In this document: piece by piece, positions 44,795 through 53,946 of the stretch
Layout: each line of letters begins with the position of its first letter
How positions within the stretch are numbered: position 1 is the first letter of the stretch
NCBI GenBank assembly: GCA_026394195.1
Contig: JAPKYS010000069.1
Location: forward strand, 30,919 to 94,918
DNA length: 64,000 nucleotides
Reading direction: 5' to 3'
From: a bacterium
GTDB taxonomy: Bacteria; Electryoneota; B3-LCP
Made by a program: the position numbers and the translations under genes
The notes under the pieces: model-generated
What the model was told of the DNA's origin: nothing
What the model saw: the letters and a program-made list of their open reading frames with translations, nothing else
The model's database searches: none

Positions 44795-45589
44795 TTATGC
44801 TTTCTTCCTCTTCGCGATAATCCACACCCCCGCCACGATCAGCACCGCCGAAATCGCCTGCCCCAGGGTCAGGTGCGCGGTACCGGACTGCCAGAGGATA
44901 TCGCCTGCGTCGTCAATGCGCATGGTGTCCACCCAACTGCGCAGAATGCCGTAACCGATCAGAAACGATGCGAAGATGAATCCCGAAAACTTCTTCCGCC
45001 GCTCCAGAACGAGCAGCAGAAAGAAAATCAGGAACGCGCCTGCCGCTTCGAATAGTTGCGTTGGCAGGACGGGCACGTTGGGAAACTGATAGCTGGCCAG
45101 AGATCCCTTGGGGAAAAGCACTCCGAGCCAGGAATGCGTCGGATACCCATAGCAGCAGCCGTTGAAGAAACAGCCGAGCCGCCCCACACCAATGCCCAGC
45201 GCCAACGATGGCATCATCACGTCGGTGAGTGTCCAGAAATTCAGCTTTTTTCTGCGGACGTACCAGAACGCCACCGCGATGGCAGCGATCACTCCGCCCA
45301 GCAGTGTCATCCCGGCGATGCCGATCCGCCCGTCTGCCTGGAAAGGATTGACGACGTTCAGCCATTGCCCTTCGAATTCCGAGACGTGCGAAAAAACATA
45401 GGTCAGGCGCGCTCCCGCCAGGGAAACGATCATGATCAACATGGAAATGTCCCAGATGACGTTGCTGCCGATCCCGGCTTTCCTGCTGCGGCGCGCCGCC
45501 ACCAGAATGCCGAAGATAAACGCCAGCATCATCGCCAAGCCGTAGGTATAGACGGCAATTCGGCCTATGCGGAATATTTCTGTGTACAT
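44795..45589 (-). CDS. lgt: Prolipoprotein diacylglyceryl transferase
   Basis: The 264-residue polytopic membrane protein has about seven hydrophobic segments, the N-terminal IAVYTYGLAMMLAFIFGIL, the Lgt-region FQADGRIGIAGMTLLGGVIA and the signature GVGRLGCFFNGCCYG. It transfers diacylglycerol from phosphatidylglycerol to the lipobox cysteine of prelipoproteins, the first step of lipoprotein maturation. The signature differs from the enterobacterial GRxGNFxN form but is common in Deltaproteobacteria and FCB bacteria. The window has many predicted lipoproteins that would be substrates. Confidence 0.94.
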   Translation of the reverse strand: MYTEIFRIGRIAVYTYGLAMMLAFIFGILVAARRSRKAGIGSNVIWDISMLIMIVSLAGARLTYVFSHVSEFEGQWLNVVNPFQADGRIGIAGMTLLGGVIAAIAVAFWYVRRKKLNFWTLTDVMMPSLALGIGVGRLGCFFNGCCYGYPTHSWLGVLFPKGSLASYQFPNVPVLPTQLFEAAGAFLIFFLLLVLERRKKFSGFIFASFLIGYGILRSWVDTMRIDDAGDILWQSGTAHLTLGQAISAVLIVAGVWIIAKRKKA

Positions 45590-45664
45590 ATGTTTTAGTT
45601 ACCTGAGATGCAGATCATAGTCGGTCATTGAAATAGGCTAAAATTCTTTCCCGACATGATATAG

Positions 45665-46018
45665 TTAATTCACTGCAATCACCGCGTCGTGACGTTGGAT
45701 AGTCATCCAAGTCCCAGGATAGCGAGTCGTGACTGCATACGGTGTTAAAATACCGGGATTCGGCAAAATATCACTAATATCCAGATAAGGTCGCATGATA
45801 TTAACTAACTCATTTAAATCATGCGATTTAGGAGTATCAATTTCGTTAAGCACCAGAACTGCTTTGACCATTTTCTCGACGCATTGCTGAGCGTGAAAAC
45901 AGATCGTCGTATAGGTTTGGTCTAAATCCAGCTTAAGCACATTTTCAGCATTGACCAGGTCTGCATTTGCCAGAAGGAGCCATCGACGGACGATTTTAAG
46001 CTTAGGTTCTTCTTTCAT
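45665..46018 (-). CDS. HEPN domain protein, possibly truncated
   Basis: The 117-residue protein has the HEPN helical plan: RRWLLLANADLVNAENVLK, TICFHAQQCVEKMVKAVLVL and TPKSHDLNELVNIM. It ends in RYPGTWMTIQRHDAVIAVN, where family members usually continue with another helix, so it may be slightly shortened. Paired with the MNT nucleotidyltransferase it overlaps by 17 bases, it forms a HEPN/MNT type VII toxin-antitoxin pair, in which the HEPN part is an RNase-like toxin modified by the MNT enzyme. Confidence 0.87.
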   Translation of the reverse strand: MKEEPKLKIVRRWLLLANADLVNAENVLKLDLDQTYTTICFHAQQCVEKMVKAVLVLNEIDTPKSHDLNELVNIMRPYLDISDILPNPGILTPYAVTTRYPGTWMTIQRHDAVIAVN

Positions 46019-46328
46019 ACATCACCTTGCCTTCGCGTAGCGCAGATCTTAATGTTGTTCCTATGACGTCACCGAATTCTTGGACCTCTTCCGGAGTGAT
46101 TACCAAAATATCTTTTGAAATCCCCATTGCTCCTAATTCTCCATAAATTTCAGCAATTTTCTGATAATGAGATTCTACGAACGACATGATCACCAATAAA
46201 TCAACGTCGCTATCCGCAGTTTGATCTCCGCGAGCATAGGATCCGAAAAGAATGATTTTTTCAGGATCGAATTTCGCAGAAATCTTTGCGACCATCTGAT
46301 CGATTATCTGTTGCGCTTTCATAGGCAA
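46002..46328 (-). CDS. MNT-type nucleotidyltransferase, HEPN partner
   Basis: The 108-residue protein has the minimal nucleotidyltransferase motif ILFGSYARGDQTADSDVDLLV, here in two parts: GSYARG and the two metal-binding aspartates of DSDVDLLV. MNT antitoxins AMPylate their HEPN toxin. It is upstream and overlaps the HEPN gene by 17 bases. Confidence 0.92.
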   Translation of the reverse strand: MPMKAQQIIDQMVAKISAKFDPEKIILFGSYARGDQTADSDVDLLVIMSFVESHYQKIAEIYGELGAMGISKDILVITPEEVQEFGDVIGTTLRSALREGKVMYERRT

Positions 46329-46370
46329 TTTTCCCTGATTATGATATCTATAACGGCATAATGAAAATAC

Positions 46371-47060
46371 TTAATCCCTCTTTCCAGCTACCACCAGCGT
46401 GTATTCGCCCCGTGGCGGTTTCTCTTCAACGTGCTTTACCAATTCGCTTAAGTTCCCTCTGACGTATTCTTCATGTATCTTGGTCAGTTCACGCCCGTAA
46501 ACCGCGCGTCGGTCGCCGAAATAGGTCAGAAGGTCTGCGAGCGTCTGCTTGATGCGGTGGGGGGCTTCGTAGAAGATGATCGTGCGCGGTTCAACGGCGA
46601 GTTCGGTCAGACGGGTTTTTCTCCCTTTTTTAGGAGGCAGGAAACCCTCGAAGATGAAGCGGTCGGTTGGCAGCCCGGAAGCGACCAGCGCCACAATGGC
46701 AGCGCATGCTCCGGGGAGTGAGTCGATTTTGATCCCTGTTTCGATGGCCGCCCGCGTCAGGTAAAAGCCCGGATCGCTGATACCCGGAGTGCCCGCTTCG
46801 GTGACCAGCGCGATGCTTTTTCCGCTTTTCAGCAGCTCAAGTACCGCCGGGGTCTTTCTGAACTTGTTGTGATCCTGATAGCTGTCCCGCCGGGTGGAAA
46901 TTCCGTACTTGGCGCAAAGTATCGCCGTGCGCCGGGTATCTTCGCACAGCATCAAATCGACTTCCTTGAGGATTCGTATCGCCCGCAGAGTGACGTCTTC
47001 CAGGTTGCCGATGGGAGTCGGGACGAGGTACAAAGTCCCTGGGGAAACCGGAGCGTTCAT
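46371..47060 (-). CDS. rsmI: 16S rRNA (cytidine-2'-O-)-methyltransferase
   Basis: The ATG at 47060 overlaps the nadE stop as ATGA and is preferred over an in-frame TTG nine bases upstream. The 229-residue protein has the RsmI blocks GTLYLVPTPIGNLEDVTLRA, LCEDTRRTAILCAKYGI, VTEAGTPGISDPG and FEGFLPPKKGRKTRL. It methylates C1402 of 16S rRNA together with RsmH. It lies downstream of nadE with translational coupling. Confidence 0.95.
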   Translation of the reverse strand: MNAPVSPGTLYLVPTPIGNLEDVTLRAIRILKEVDLMLCEDTRRTAILCAKYGISTRRDSYQDHNKFRKTPAVLELLKSGKSIALVTEAGTPGISDPGFYLTRAAIETGIKIDSLPGACAAIVALVASGLPTDRFIFEGFLPPKKGRKTRLTELAVEPRTIIFYEAPHRIKQTLADLLTYFGDRRAVYGRELTKIHEEYVRGNLSELVKHVEEKPPRGEYTLVVAGKRD

Positions 47061-47890
47061 TTCATCCAATCACGAGGATAGAGAAAATCCGCTCCGATGG
47101 TGCGGTTGGATAACTTGGGGATGACTGGAAGGGTCCGCTTGAACTGGTTGTCGGTCACGCGCTTCATGATGCAGTCGATAAAGTCGGGGGAGAATCCTTC
47201 TGCCAGCAGTTCGTCACGGTTATATCTGCCGTCGATCCAGCGCACCAGGAAGCGGTCAGCTTCAGCATAGGTGAAACCTAACTCGCCTTCATCGCTCTGA
47301 CCTTCCCACAGATCCGCAGACGGCGTCTTTTCCTGAATGCTCTTGGGCACACCCAGAGCCTGAGCCAGAGATCGCACTTGAGTTTTGTAAAGATCCCCCA
47401 GGGGGTCGAAAGCGCAGGCGAGATCGCCGTGCAGAGTCCCATATCCTAACAGCAGCTCCGATTTATTCGAGGTTCCCAGCACCAGAGCTTCCTCCAAGGC
47501 TGAAATCTGGTAGAGAACGGTCATGCGGCAGCGCGCCATGATATTTCCTAACTGCACCCGATTCATCTGCGGAAAGGCATCCTCATAGACTTTGACCATA
47601 GGGGTAATATCAATCAACCAGGTGTGCAAGCCTAACTTCATGGCTACGCTTTGCGCATCTTTCAAGCTATTGGGATCGCTCTGCTGGTGAGGAAGAAAAA
47701 CGCCGACTACGTCATCCTTTCCTAAAGCTTCTACAGCAAGGTAGACGCAGACCGACGAATCCAGTCCACCCGACAACCCCAACACGACGCGCTCAAAACC
47801 CTGTTTATGGGTATGCTCGCGAATAAACTGGGTCAACAGACGCCGTGTCAGATCAGTATTGACGTCAAGTTCTTTCAATTGGGACTCCAT
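47057..47890 (-). CDS. nadE: Ammonia-dependent NAD+ synthetase
   Basis: The 277-residue protein has the PP-loop SGGLDSS, LGTSNKSELLLGYGTLHGD in parts (GTSNKSE and GYGTLHGD) and KTPSADLWEGQSDEGELG, typical of NadE. It lacks a glutaminase domain, so it uses ammonia. It converts deamido-NAD to NAD. It overlaps the preceding hypothetical gene by 16 bases and rsmI by four. Confidence 0.95.
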   Translation of the reverse strand: MESQLKELDVNTDLTRRLLTQFIREHTHKQGFERVVLGLSGGLDSSVCVYLAVEALGKDDVVGVFLPHQQSDPNSLKDAQSVAMKLGLHTWLIDITPMVKVYEDAFPQMNRVQLGNIMARCRMTVLYQISALEEALVLGTSNKSELLLGYGTLHGDLACAFDPLGDLYKTQVRSLAQALGVPKSIQEKTPSADLWEGQSDEGELGFTYAEADRFLVRWIDGRYNRDELLAEGFSPDFIDCIMKRVTDNQFKRTLPVIPKLSNRTIGADFLYPRDWMK

Positions 47891-48531
47891 CCTGAATCGT
47901 CACTGGAACTGCCTGGAAATCCGACGTCCATGTGAGCCTGCGCGCTGAAGAATAACGTGAGCATGATCGCCAGATAGTTCTCCAGCAGATCGGTACCGAT
48001 GCCTTCTGCTAATCGATCTGAATAAGCCAGATATTCAATGATACTCAGAGGGAACAATACGTCTTCACTGACCCATTTTTTCAGGACTTCCGCTGTAGCG
48101 TCTTCGCAGGAAAGCTCTTCTTCAGAGATATCGTAGACGTCGAAAATTTCGGTCAGCAGGATCTCGTGCATCGCCGTCGCCGACCCAGCCCAATCACCGC
48201 GGCGCAGACAGATGGCGGGCATGGCATAGAGATCCCGAATTCGGTTGCGGTCTTCGAAGGGAATCACCGGAAGATTGACCATATCATCACTTTCCTGAGG
48301 ATTTTCGTCCAGGTAATCCAGGATATTCTGGAAGTAGTTGATAATGCTTTTTTCTCCTCCGACTCCAGAGACTTTCTCGAAGAGCTCCCAATCGCCCGAC
48401 AGTTGAAAAAGATCCCAGATAGCGGTCCGGTGGGCTACGGGATCATCTTCGAGGAAAATCCGCTGCAAGATAGTTTCCAGATAAGACTCGTCGGGTTCGT
48501 TGCTAGGGTTGTTTTCCGGTATTTTGGCCAT
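47875..48531 (-). CDS. Hypothetical acidic cytoplasmic protein
   Basis: I place the start at the ATG at 48531; a longer frame to 48597 would overlap plsC. The 218-residue product is acidic and helical (AKIPENNPSNEPDESYLETI, IWDLFQLSGDWELFEKV, NYFQNILDYLDENPQ), with no signal or membrane segment and no known motif. It lies between plsC and nadE and overlaps nadE, so it is co-transcribed with house-keeping genes. I do not recognise the family. Confidence 0.72.
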   Translation of the reverse strand: MAKIPENNPSNEPDESYLETILQRIFLEDDPVAHRTAIWDLFQLSGDWELFEKVSGVGGEKSIINYFQNILDYLDENPQESDDMVNLPVIPFEDRNRIRDLYAMPAICLRRGDWAGSATAMHEILLTEIFDVYDISEEELSCEDATAEVLKKWVSEDVLFPLSIIEYLAYSDRLAEGIGTDLLENYLAIMLTLFFSAQAHMDVGFPGSSSDDSGWSPN

Positions 48532-48559
48532 TCTTGAGCTCGTGGTATAACTGAATTCG

Positions 48560-49339
48560 TTAACGGATTTTGCTTTCCGGCAGAGCGCCGCTGCCATCCG
48601 ACGATTGACCCCTCGAACCGAGCAGGTCCTTCTCCTCCAATTTTTCTCGTAATTCGCGAATATATTCGATAATCCGTTCGGAGATCATCTGCCAGGTCTT
48701 GGGGGTGTTGGGCAGAGACATATAATCGTCAAAGCGCTTTTCCTCGCCTATGATAATCTTGACGTCCTGTCCCGTACGCGGAATTCTATGTCCGATAGGG
48801 AGAACTTTCTCCAGCCCGGAATGATAGCAGGGGATCACTTTCGCTCCGGTTTCTCTGACCAGTCGACCCACACCCATCTTCGCTTTTCCAATTTCGCCGG
48901 TGCGAGTGCGAGTCCCTTCCGGATAGATGTGAACAACCTTCCCATCCCTCAGGTGCTTGATCAGTTTGTTAATGCCCGCCTGGTAAACGCCAAGACCACG
49001 AGTGATAGGCACGCACTTGGAGGCGTACATGATGAATGAAAAAAAGGGGCCTTTGAAAAAGTTCTTCTTTTCAGGAGCATGGTAGGGGATAAACCTGAAA
49101 TCCCAGATGGCGCGCGGCAGAAACACGACCGGTCCCACAAAGGCATCGTCCAGCATGGAGACGTGATTCGACACGAACAGAAACGGAGGCTTGGCGCGCT
49201 GCAAACACTTTTTGTTGTACACCACGGTCCGGTTCAAAACCCGCATGAGAAAGACGAAAAAAGGCACCATAAAGATCATCACCACGACATAGGTGATCAG
49301 TTTCGGAGGTAGTTGAACCAGTCTATTCAACAGATTCAT
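48560..49339 (-). CDS. plsC: 1-acyl-sn-glycerol-3-phosphate acyltransferase-like
   Basis: The 259-residue protein has an N-terminal membrane segment (LITYVVVMIFMVPFFVFL), the acyltransferase HxxxxD motif in SNHVSMLDDAF, the glycerophosphate motif YPEGTRTRTG and a VIPCYHSG block. It transfers an acyl chain to lysophosphatidic acid in phospholipid synthesis. Related glycerol acyltransferases of other specificity share these motifs. Confidence 0.9.
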   Translation of the reverse strand: MNLLNRLVQLPPKLITYVVVMIFMVPFFVFLMRVLNRTVVYNKKCLQRAKPPFLFVSNHVSMLDDAFVGPVVFLPRAIWDFRFIPYHAPEKKNFFKGPFFSFIMYASKCVPITRGLGVYQAGINKLIKHLRDGKVVHIYPEGTRTRTGEIGKAKMGVGRLVRETGAKVIPCYHSGLEKVLPIGHRIPRTGQDVKIIIGEEKRFDDYMSLPNTPKTWQMISERIIEYIRELREKLEEKDLLGSRGQSSDGSGALPESKIR

Positions 49340-49416
49340 GTCTTGGCTTCTTTTGGGTTCGTCAAGGTTGCTGGATTGGGAGTCACCCTATAAGATAATA
49401 AATTACCCTGCCAAAA

Positions 49417-50904
49417 TCAATAAATCTTTTGCAGGCTTGTTCCAGGAAAGTAGTGCTGGAGAATGTGCAGATAATCCCCACCCTGCGCAGCCAAAGCCGC
49501 CGCGCCGATCTGACACATGCCCACTCCATGCCCCCAGCCCAAGCCGTTTAGAGTGAAAAAACCATCCGTCTGCCGCTCGACCCAAAAAGCGGAACTTGGC
49601 AGGTGAGTCGGGCTTAAGGCATATCGGATGGTCAATTCCGGGGTAAGTGATATTTTCCCTTCGGCGCCAATAACCAAAATTTCAATCAAGCGGCCTGAAG
49701 GACCCCGATGGACCGGGAGAATTTCCCGAACTCGCCCGATCATGTGGCCGGTTTTCCGGTTGATAATTTCGCCCAATTCATCATCGCTTATGCTTTCTAC
49801 CCAGCGATATAACTTCGCCAGCTCGGCAAGTTTCCCCACCAGTGGGGCATACCCCGGCGCACAGCAGGCGTCGCTGGCAGCAGAACGGTTCTGAAACTGC
49901 CTGAATTGATCTTCCTGGCTAAGATCCAGAGCAGGCGCATCGGGTAAATCGCGCAAATGCGTTAGATAGGGTTCGTCGACGAATGCCCAAACGTTCTCAC
50001 CCGGTTCGGTGACTCCACCGCAGGATTTAGCATACCGGGCATCACAGATAGAACCCTGATGGAGCAAGACTTCCCCTTCGGTTTCTCCGGCAGCCCGCCG
50101 CGAAGCCTCTTGCAATCTGCTCAAGCCGTAATAACACTGACAGTGGTCGCCGCCGCAGATGATATAGGGTTCGCCGGGATGATGGCTTCCCCAATTTGCC
50201 AGCAGCCAGGAACGCGCAGCCACGACTTGCGCCTTCAAGAATTCCAGTGGGGAATCCGCCGGCATCTCCGATGAGTTGACCGAGGCGAGGTAATCTTCTA
50301 AAGCAACGTCAGCCCCGGCGCATAACTTCCCGTCGGATCCAAACGCAACCCAGAACGGCGAACCGAATTGCAGGGTTTCACTGTTCTCCCAATGAAATCC
50401 CTTTCCCACCGGAGCCTCGACCAATTCGATGGGACTGTCTGATTGTATTTCGATCTGTGAGGAATATGCTTGGGTCTGTCCGGAAGGATCAGTACATCGG
50501 AAACTGCCTTCGGGTTTTCTTGCCGGTAATTCGATGATGACAGGCTTGATATACGGCAACAATTGCTTAAGCTGTGAGAGCTTTTGGTTATTGGTTTGCC
50601 GTGAAAGATCAACTTTTACCAGAAGGCGGTAATGTCGCGGCTGCCATTCCTGTTGGGCCAGGGTTAACCCGATCGGCCAGAGGTTTGCCGATATGCCGGC
50701 TTGCTGGAGCTTCTCTCTAATATTATCATCCTGGAAATTGCCGTACCAGAACCATTTCTCCATTGGCGCGGGACTTCCCTTTTCCAGAATCAGCTTGATC
50801 TGACCGTCGAAGTGGCGTTGGTCAATCCGCAGGGGTGAGGCGGAGCGCAGAACCAACTGGTCAGCTCCACTGATCAGGGCAACTTTAACTCGTGGAAGTA
50901 TCAT
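49417..50904 (-). CDS. SpoIID/LytB domain protein without visible signal peptide
   Basis: The 495-residue protein has the SpoIID amidase-enhancer pattern: ALEDYLASVNSSEMPADSPLE in parts, LKAQVVAARSWLL, CGGDHCQCYYGL, SCGGVTEPGENVW and FTLNGLGWGHGVGMCQIGA. SpoIID proteins cut or license peptidoglycan; outside spore-formers they are wall-remodelling enzymes. Its start (MILPRVKVALISGADQLVL) corresponds to the mature N-terminus of relatives, with no hydrophobic signal and no better start upstream, so export is unexplained. It overlaps the CPBP protease gene by 20 bases. Confidence 0.86.
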   Translation of the reverse strand: MILPRVKVALISGADQLVLRSASPLRIDQRHFDGQIKLILEKGSPAPMEKWFWYGNFQDDNIREKLQQAGISANLWPIGLTLAQQEWQPRHYRLLVKVDLSRQTNNQKLSQLKQLLPYIKPVIIELPARKPEGSFRCTDPSGQTQAYSSQIEIQSDSPIELVEAPVGKGFHWENSETLQFGSPFWVAFGSDGKLCAGADVALEDYLASVNSSEMPADSPLEFLKAQVVAARSWLLANWGSHHPGEPYIICGGDHCQCYYGLSRLQEASRRAAGETEGEVLLHQGSICDARYAKSCGGVTEPGENVWAFVDEPYLTHLRDLPDAPALDLSQEDQFRQFQNRSAASDACCAPGYAPLVGKLAELAKLYRWVESISDDELGEIINRKTGHMIGRVREILPVHRGPSGRLIEILVIGAEGKISLTPELTIRYALSPTHLPSSAFWVERQTDGFFTLNGLGWGHGVGMCQIGAAALAAQGGDYLHILQHYFPGTSLQKIY

Positions 50905-51745
50905 GGGCTTCGGCGATGGAGGAGAAGGTCATTTCAGTTGTTCGCAGGAAGAGTTTTAATCCAATGAAAAGCAGCGCTGCTGCTCCAATCAAAATCGCGG
51001 GCGAGACGTGATCTCCCCAGGTATACCAGTTTATCTGAGATTTTGGTTCGATCCCACCCGAAAACAGCGCCAGAGTATTATTCATACCGTGAATCACCAT
51101 ACCAGGAATTGTACTGTCCGCCCGCCAGGAGATAAATCCGAGAAAAACGCCGAGGATCAGGATCTGAACCATCCACCAGGGATTGAAATGCGCCAGTGCG
51201 AATAGTAGTGCGCCGAAGAGTACAGCCCGGTTGACTCTGCCGTGAGCTTCCAGGGATAGCTGCAGGAAACCCCTGAACAGCGATTCTTCACAAATAGATG
51301 CTGCCAGAACTACACCGAACCCGACCAATAAGTAGTCCTTTAATGTTTGCAGGTTCAGAAAGTCATTCAGTGATTGCTGTAACTCCTGCGGCATGGGGAA
51401 AAACATATTCAAAAGGCGATCCGCCTCATCCAATAGCACGACCAGCGATAATCCGATCAAGATAGTAGAAATCAACGTCAGAGGAGAGATTGCATTCCAG
51501 CGGAAGCACCGCTTGATCGGGTATTTTCTTAATTTCAGATAGATAAGGGGAGGAATGATAAACAACGCTTCCGAAAGGAAAATGCCTTCATTGCCCAACT
51601 TTGCCAACAGGACGCCGATCGACAGTGTCGCCGCCACTGCGGTGAAGAGTACTAAAAACGCTTCATTGGGCGGGGGAAAAAGGCGGTGTGGTTTTGGGTC
51701 CTCGACCGGCTCCTGCTCCGGTGAGATTTGCGGTTCATCCATCAA
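50885..51745 (-). CDS. CPBP family intramembrane metalloprotease
   Basis: The 286-residue protein has about eight membrane segments and the CPBP (CAAX protease/bacteriocin-processing) motifs EESLFRGFLQ, ALAHFNPWW and HGMNNTLAL, which supply the glutamate-histidine active site within the membrane. Substrate unknown. It lies three bases after the FmdB-like gene and overlaps the SpoIID-like gene. Confidence 0.92.
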   Translation of the reverse strand: MMDEPQISPEQEPVEDPKPHRLFPPPNEAFLVLFTAVAATLSIGVLLAKLGNEGIFLSEALFIIPPLIYLKLRKYPIKRCFRWNAISPLTLISTILIGLSLVVLLDEADRLLNMFFPMPQELQQSLNDFLNLQTLKDYLLVGFGVVLAASICEESLFRGFLQLSLEAHGRVNRAVLFGALLFALAHFNPWWMVQILILGVFLGFISWRADSTIPGMVIHGMNNTLALFSGGIEPKSQINWYTWGDHVSPAILIGAAALLFIGLKLFLRTTEMTFSSIAEAHDTSTS

Positions 51746-51748
51746 CGA

Positions 51749-52042
51749 TTATTCCTCTTTCTTGTCGCTCGCGGTTTTCTTAGCGCTATCTACGCCCGGT
51801 TTGGATGGAATGCTGGAGCTGGTTGAATTGTGCTTTTCCGACGACGAGTCACTAAATGGCTTTCGCTTGTAATCGGTTTCGTAAAATCCGCTGCCTTTAA
51901 AAATCAAGCCGCTGCCGCCTGAAATTAACCGGCGCACAGCTCCTCCGCAGCGAGGACACACCGACAGAGGTTCCGCAGCCATGCTCTGGAATTCCTCAAA
52001 TTCAAAACCACAACTCTTGCACAGGTATTCGTAGGTGGGCAT
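51749..52042 (-). CDS. FmdB-family zinc ribbon protein
   Basis: The 97-residue protein opens with MPTYEYLCKSCGFEFEEFQ and has the second knuckle CPRCGGAVRRL, then GSGFYETDYK, the standard small FmdB/CxxC regulatory protein pattern, with a serine-rich, lysine-rich tail. Members are suspected regulators; function is unproven. It is 14 bases after the TPR gene. Confidence 0.92.
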   Translation of the reverse strand: MPTYEYLCKSCGFEFEEFQSMAAEPLSVCPRCGGAVRRLISGGSGLIFKGSGFYETDYKRKPFSDSSSEKHNSTSSSIPSKPGVDSAKKTASDKKEE

Positions 52043-52056
52043 CTTCAGGGTTACTC

Positions 52057-53946
52057 CTATGTTTCCGGCGTCCCCAATTTACGCAGACGTCGCCGCGCTT
52101 CTTCGACTTGCAGCGCTTCCGGATGATCGGTTAAAATGCGCTCGTAGATTTCTGTCCCTTTTTTAATGTCTTTCTTGTCGTTGATCAGGATCTCGCCCAT
52201 CAGCAGCAACGCATCCGGGGTGCGCAAACTCTTGGGATACTTGTTCAGAGTTGCTTCCAGATAACCGATGGCATCGTCACTCTTCCCGGCAGACCTGGCA
52301 ATTTCCGATAACCGCCAATAGGCGCGTTCCACCAAGTCTCCGGTCTTGACGTTTTTCGTTACGTCTAAATATTCCTTTTCTGCTTCATCCGATAGACCCA
52401 GCCGGTCATCTACCATCGCGGCAGCAAAGGTCACCAGACCCGTCGAATCCGATTCGGAGACTCGGATCAGGTCGAGCATGTCCAGAGCATCATTGGTCAG
52501 ATCCTCGCTGGGGTTCATCTGCGTTGCCTCGATCAACCCCTGTTTGGCTGGTTGGAACTGTCCTGAATAAAAGTCAATCTGAGCGGCGTTGATCAAGGCT
52601 TTTGACCGTTTGGCAGGATCCGATCCAAAGCGGCCGCCTGCAGCTTCCAGGTATTTCGCTTTAGCCTGAGGATAGTTGCGCTGCGCCAGGTAGGTATCTC
52701 CAATTAACAAGGTTGCCTCAAAACCCTTGAACAGGTTAGGTTGCTGCTTGAACCCATCCTCAAGTAATGCTCGAGCGCTTTGGGGTTGACGTAATAAATT
52801 CAGACGGAGATCTGCCTGGTGAATCAAGGCTTCCTGCCCCAGGGCTCCTCGCAGATTGGTCGGCGTCGTCAGCAGACTGTACACCGAATCAGCAGTTAGA
52901 TATTGAAGGTTCCCTTCCAGCGCCACTGCTTCCGCCAACCACAACCGGGGGTTGGCTGCCAGGTTGGGATGGGTTTTAGTCAGGTCATCAATTGCCTTGA
53001 TGGCAAACTTATACTCCCTTTCAGAGTTCAACTTTTCGGTGAATTCCAGGATGGGCAGACCGGATTTATCACCCGACTGATCGACCAGCAGGATCTGCTC
53101 ATAGGCTTGTTCCCACTGGCGTTCACGAAAGTAAAAAGCGCTGAGGAGTTGCGTGACTTGCAGCTTAATGGTTTTACGGGATAGCGCTCCTTTGAGACTC
53201 AATTCGACCTGTTTTATCGCCTCCTGATCCTCAGGCAGACTTAAAATCCTGCTCCGGATGCCATCTGCCATCCTCGGCTGGAGTTCCATCAGGGATAGAT
53301 ATTCTTCCGTGGCACGCCCCACTTGTCCCTGCTGAGCCCAAAATTCCGCCAGAGCTGACGTGAGCAGTGTTGGATCGTGCGTCACCTGGCGAGCTCGCTT
53401 GACCATTTCTTCCAGCTTGTCGGGAGCGCGTGCTTCAATCATGGCCGAGAAGAGGCGGTAGTAGGGATTGGCGCTGACGTTGGTCAGGGAATAGAGCTCA
53501 TCCCAGCGTGAAAAGGCATCGTCTCTCTTTCCCAACCGTGTGCAGAAACGCCCGCCATCCACAATCAGATTGGCATATTTTTCACGCTCCGATGCAGTCA
53601 GATTGCCGGCTGTTCCGTGACTTAACAGGGCTTTCTTCAATGAATCGGTCCAGCTCAGTCCTTCATAAAATTTCCCCGCGGCGACAAAGCAGCGCACTGT
53701 ACCGTCATAAAACGGAGAATACTCAGGATATTTGGCGAAGACATCAAGGTAAATGTTCAGAGCCGCCTCGAAGTCTCCCCGGCTTTCCATCATGTTAGCG
53801 TTGCGCATCTCCGTTCTGGTTTGATTGTCCAGCGGCTGGTGCAATTCGATGGGCATCGGCTGGGGGAAATCCAGAAACTGAGCTTGGGCTGATATACTGA
53901 GAGCTAAGCTCAGACTAAAAACAGCTATAAATACTTTATTGTTCAC
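52057..53946 (-). CDS. Secreted tetratricopeptide-repeat protein
   Basis: The 629-residue protein has a signal peptide (NKVFIAVFSLSLALSISAQA) and TPR units throughout, for example ESRGDFEAALNIYLDVFAKY and SAGKSDDAIGYLEATLNKYP, ending in GTEIYERILTDHPEALQ. It is predicted periplasmic or outer-membrane associated. It overlaps the DUF4175 gene by 11 bases and is downstream of it. It probably scaffolds an envelope complex with that protein. Confidence 0.9.
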   Translation of the reverse strand: MNNKVFIAVFSLSLALSISAQAQFLDFPQPMPIELHQPLDNQTRTEMRNANMMESRGDFEAALNIYLDVFAKYPEYSPFYDGTVRCFVAAGKFYEGLSWTDSLKKALLSHGTAGNLTASEREKYANLIVDGGRFCTRLGKRDDAFSRWDELYSLTNVSANPYYRLFSAMIEARAPDKLEEMVKRARQVTHDPTLLTSALAEFWAQQGQVGRATEEYLSLMELQPRMADGIRSRILSLPEDQEAIKQVELSLKGALSRKTIKLQVTQLLSAFYFRERQWEQAYEQILLVDQSGDKSGLPILEFTEKLNSEREYKFAIKAIDDLTKTHPNLAANPRLWLAEAVALEGNLQYLTADSVYSLLTTPTNLRGALGQEALIHQADLRLNLLRQPQSARALLEDGFKQQPNLFKGFEATLLIGDTYLAQRNYPQAKAKYLEAAGGRFGSDPAKRSKALINAAQIDFYSGQFQPAKQGLIEATQMNPSEDLTNDALDMLDLIRVSESDSTGLVTFAAAMVDDRLGLSDEAEKEYLDVTKNVKTGDLVERAYWRLSEIARSAGKSDDAIGYLEATLNKYPKSLRTPDALLLMGEILINDKKDIKKGTEIYERILTDHPEALQVEEARRRLRKLGTPET

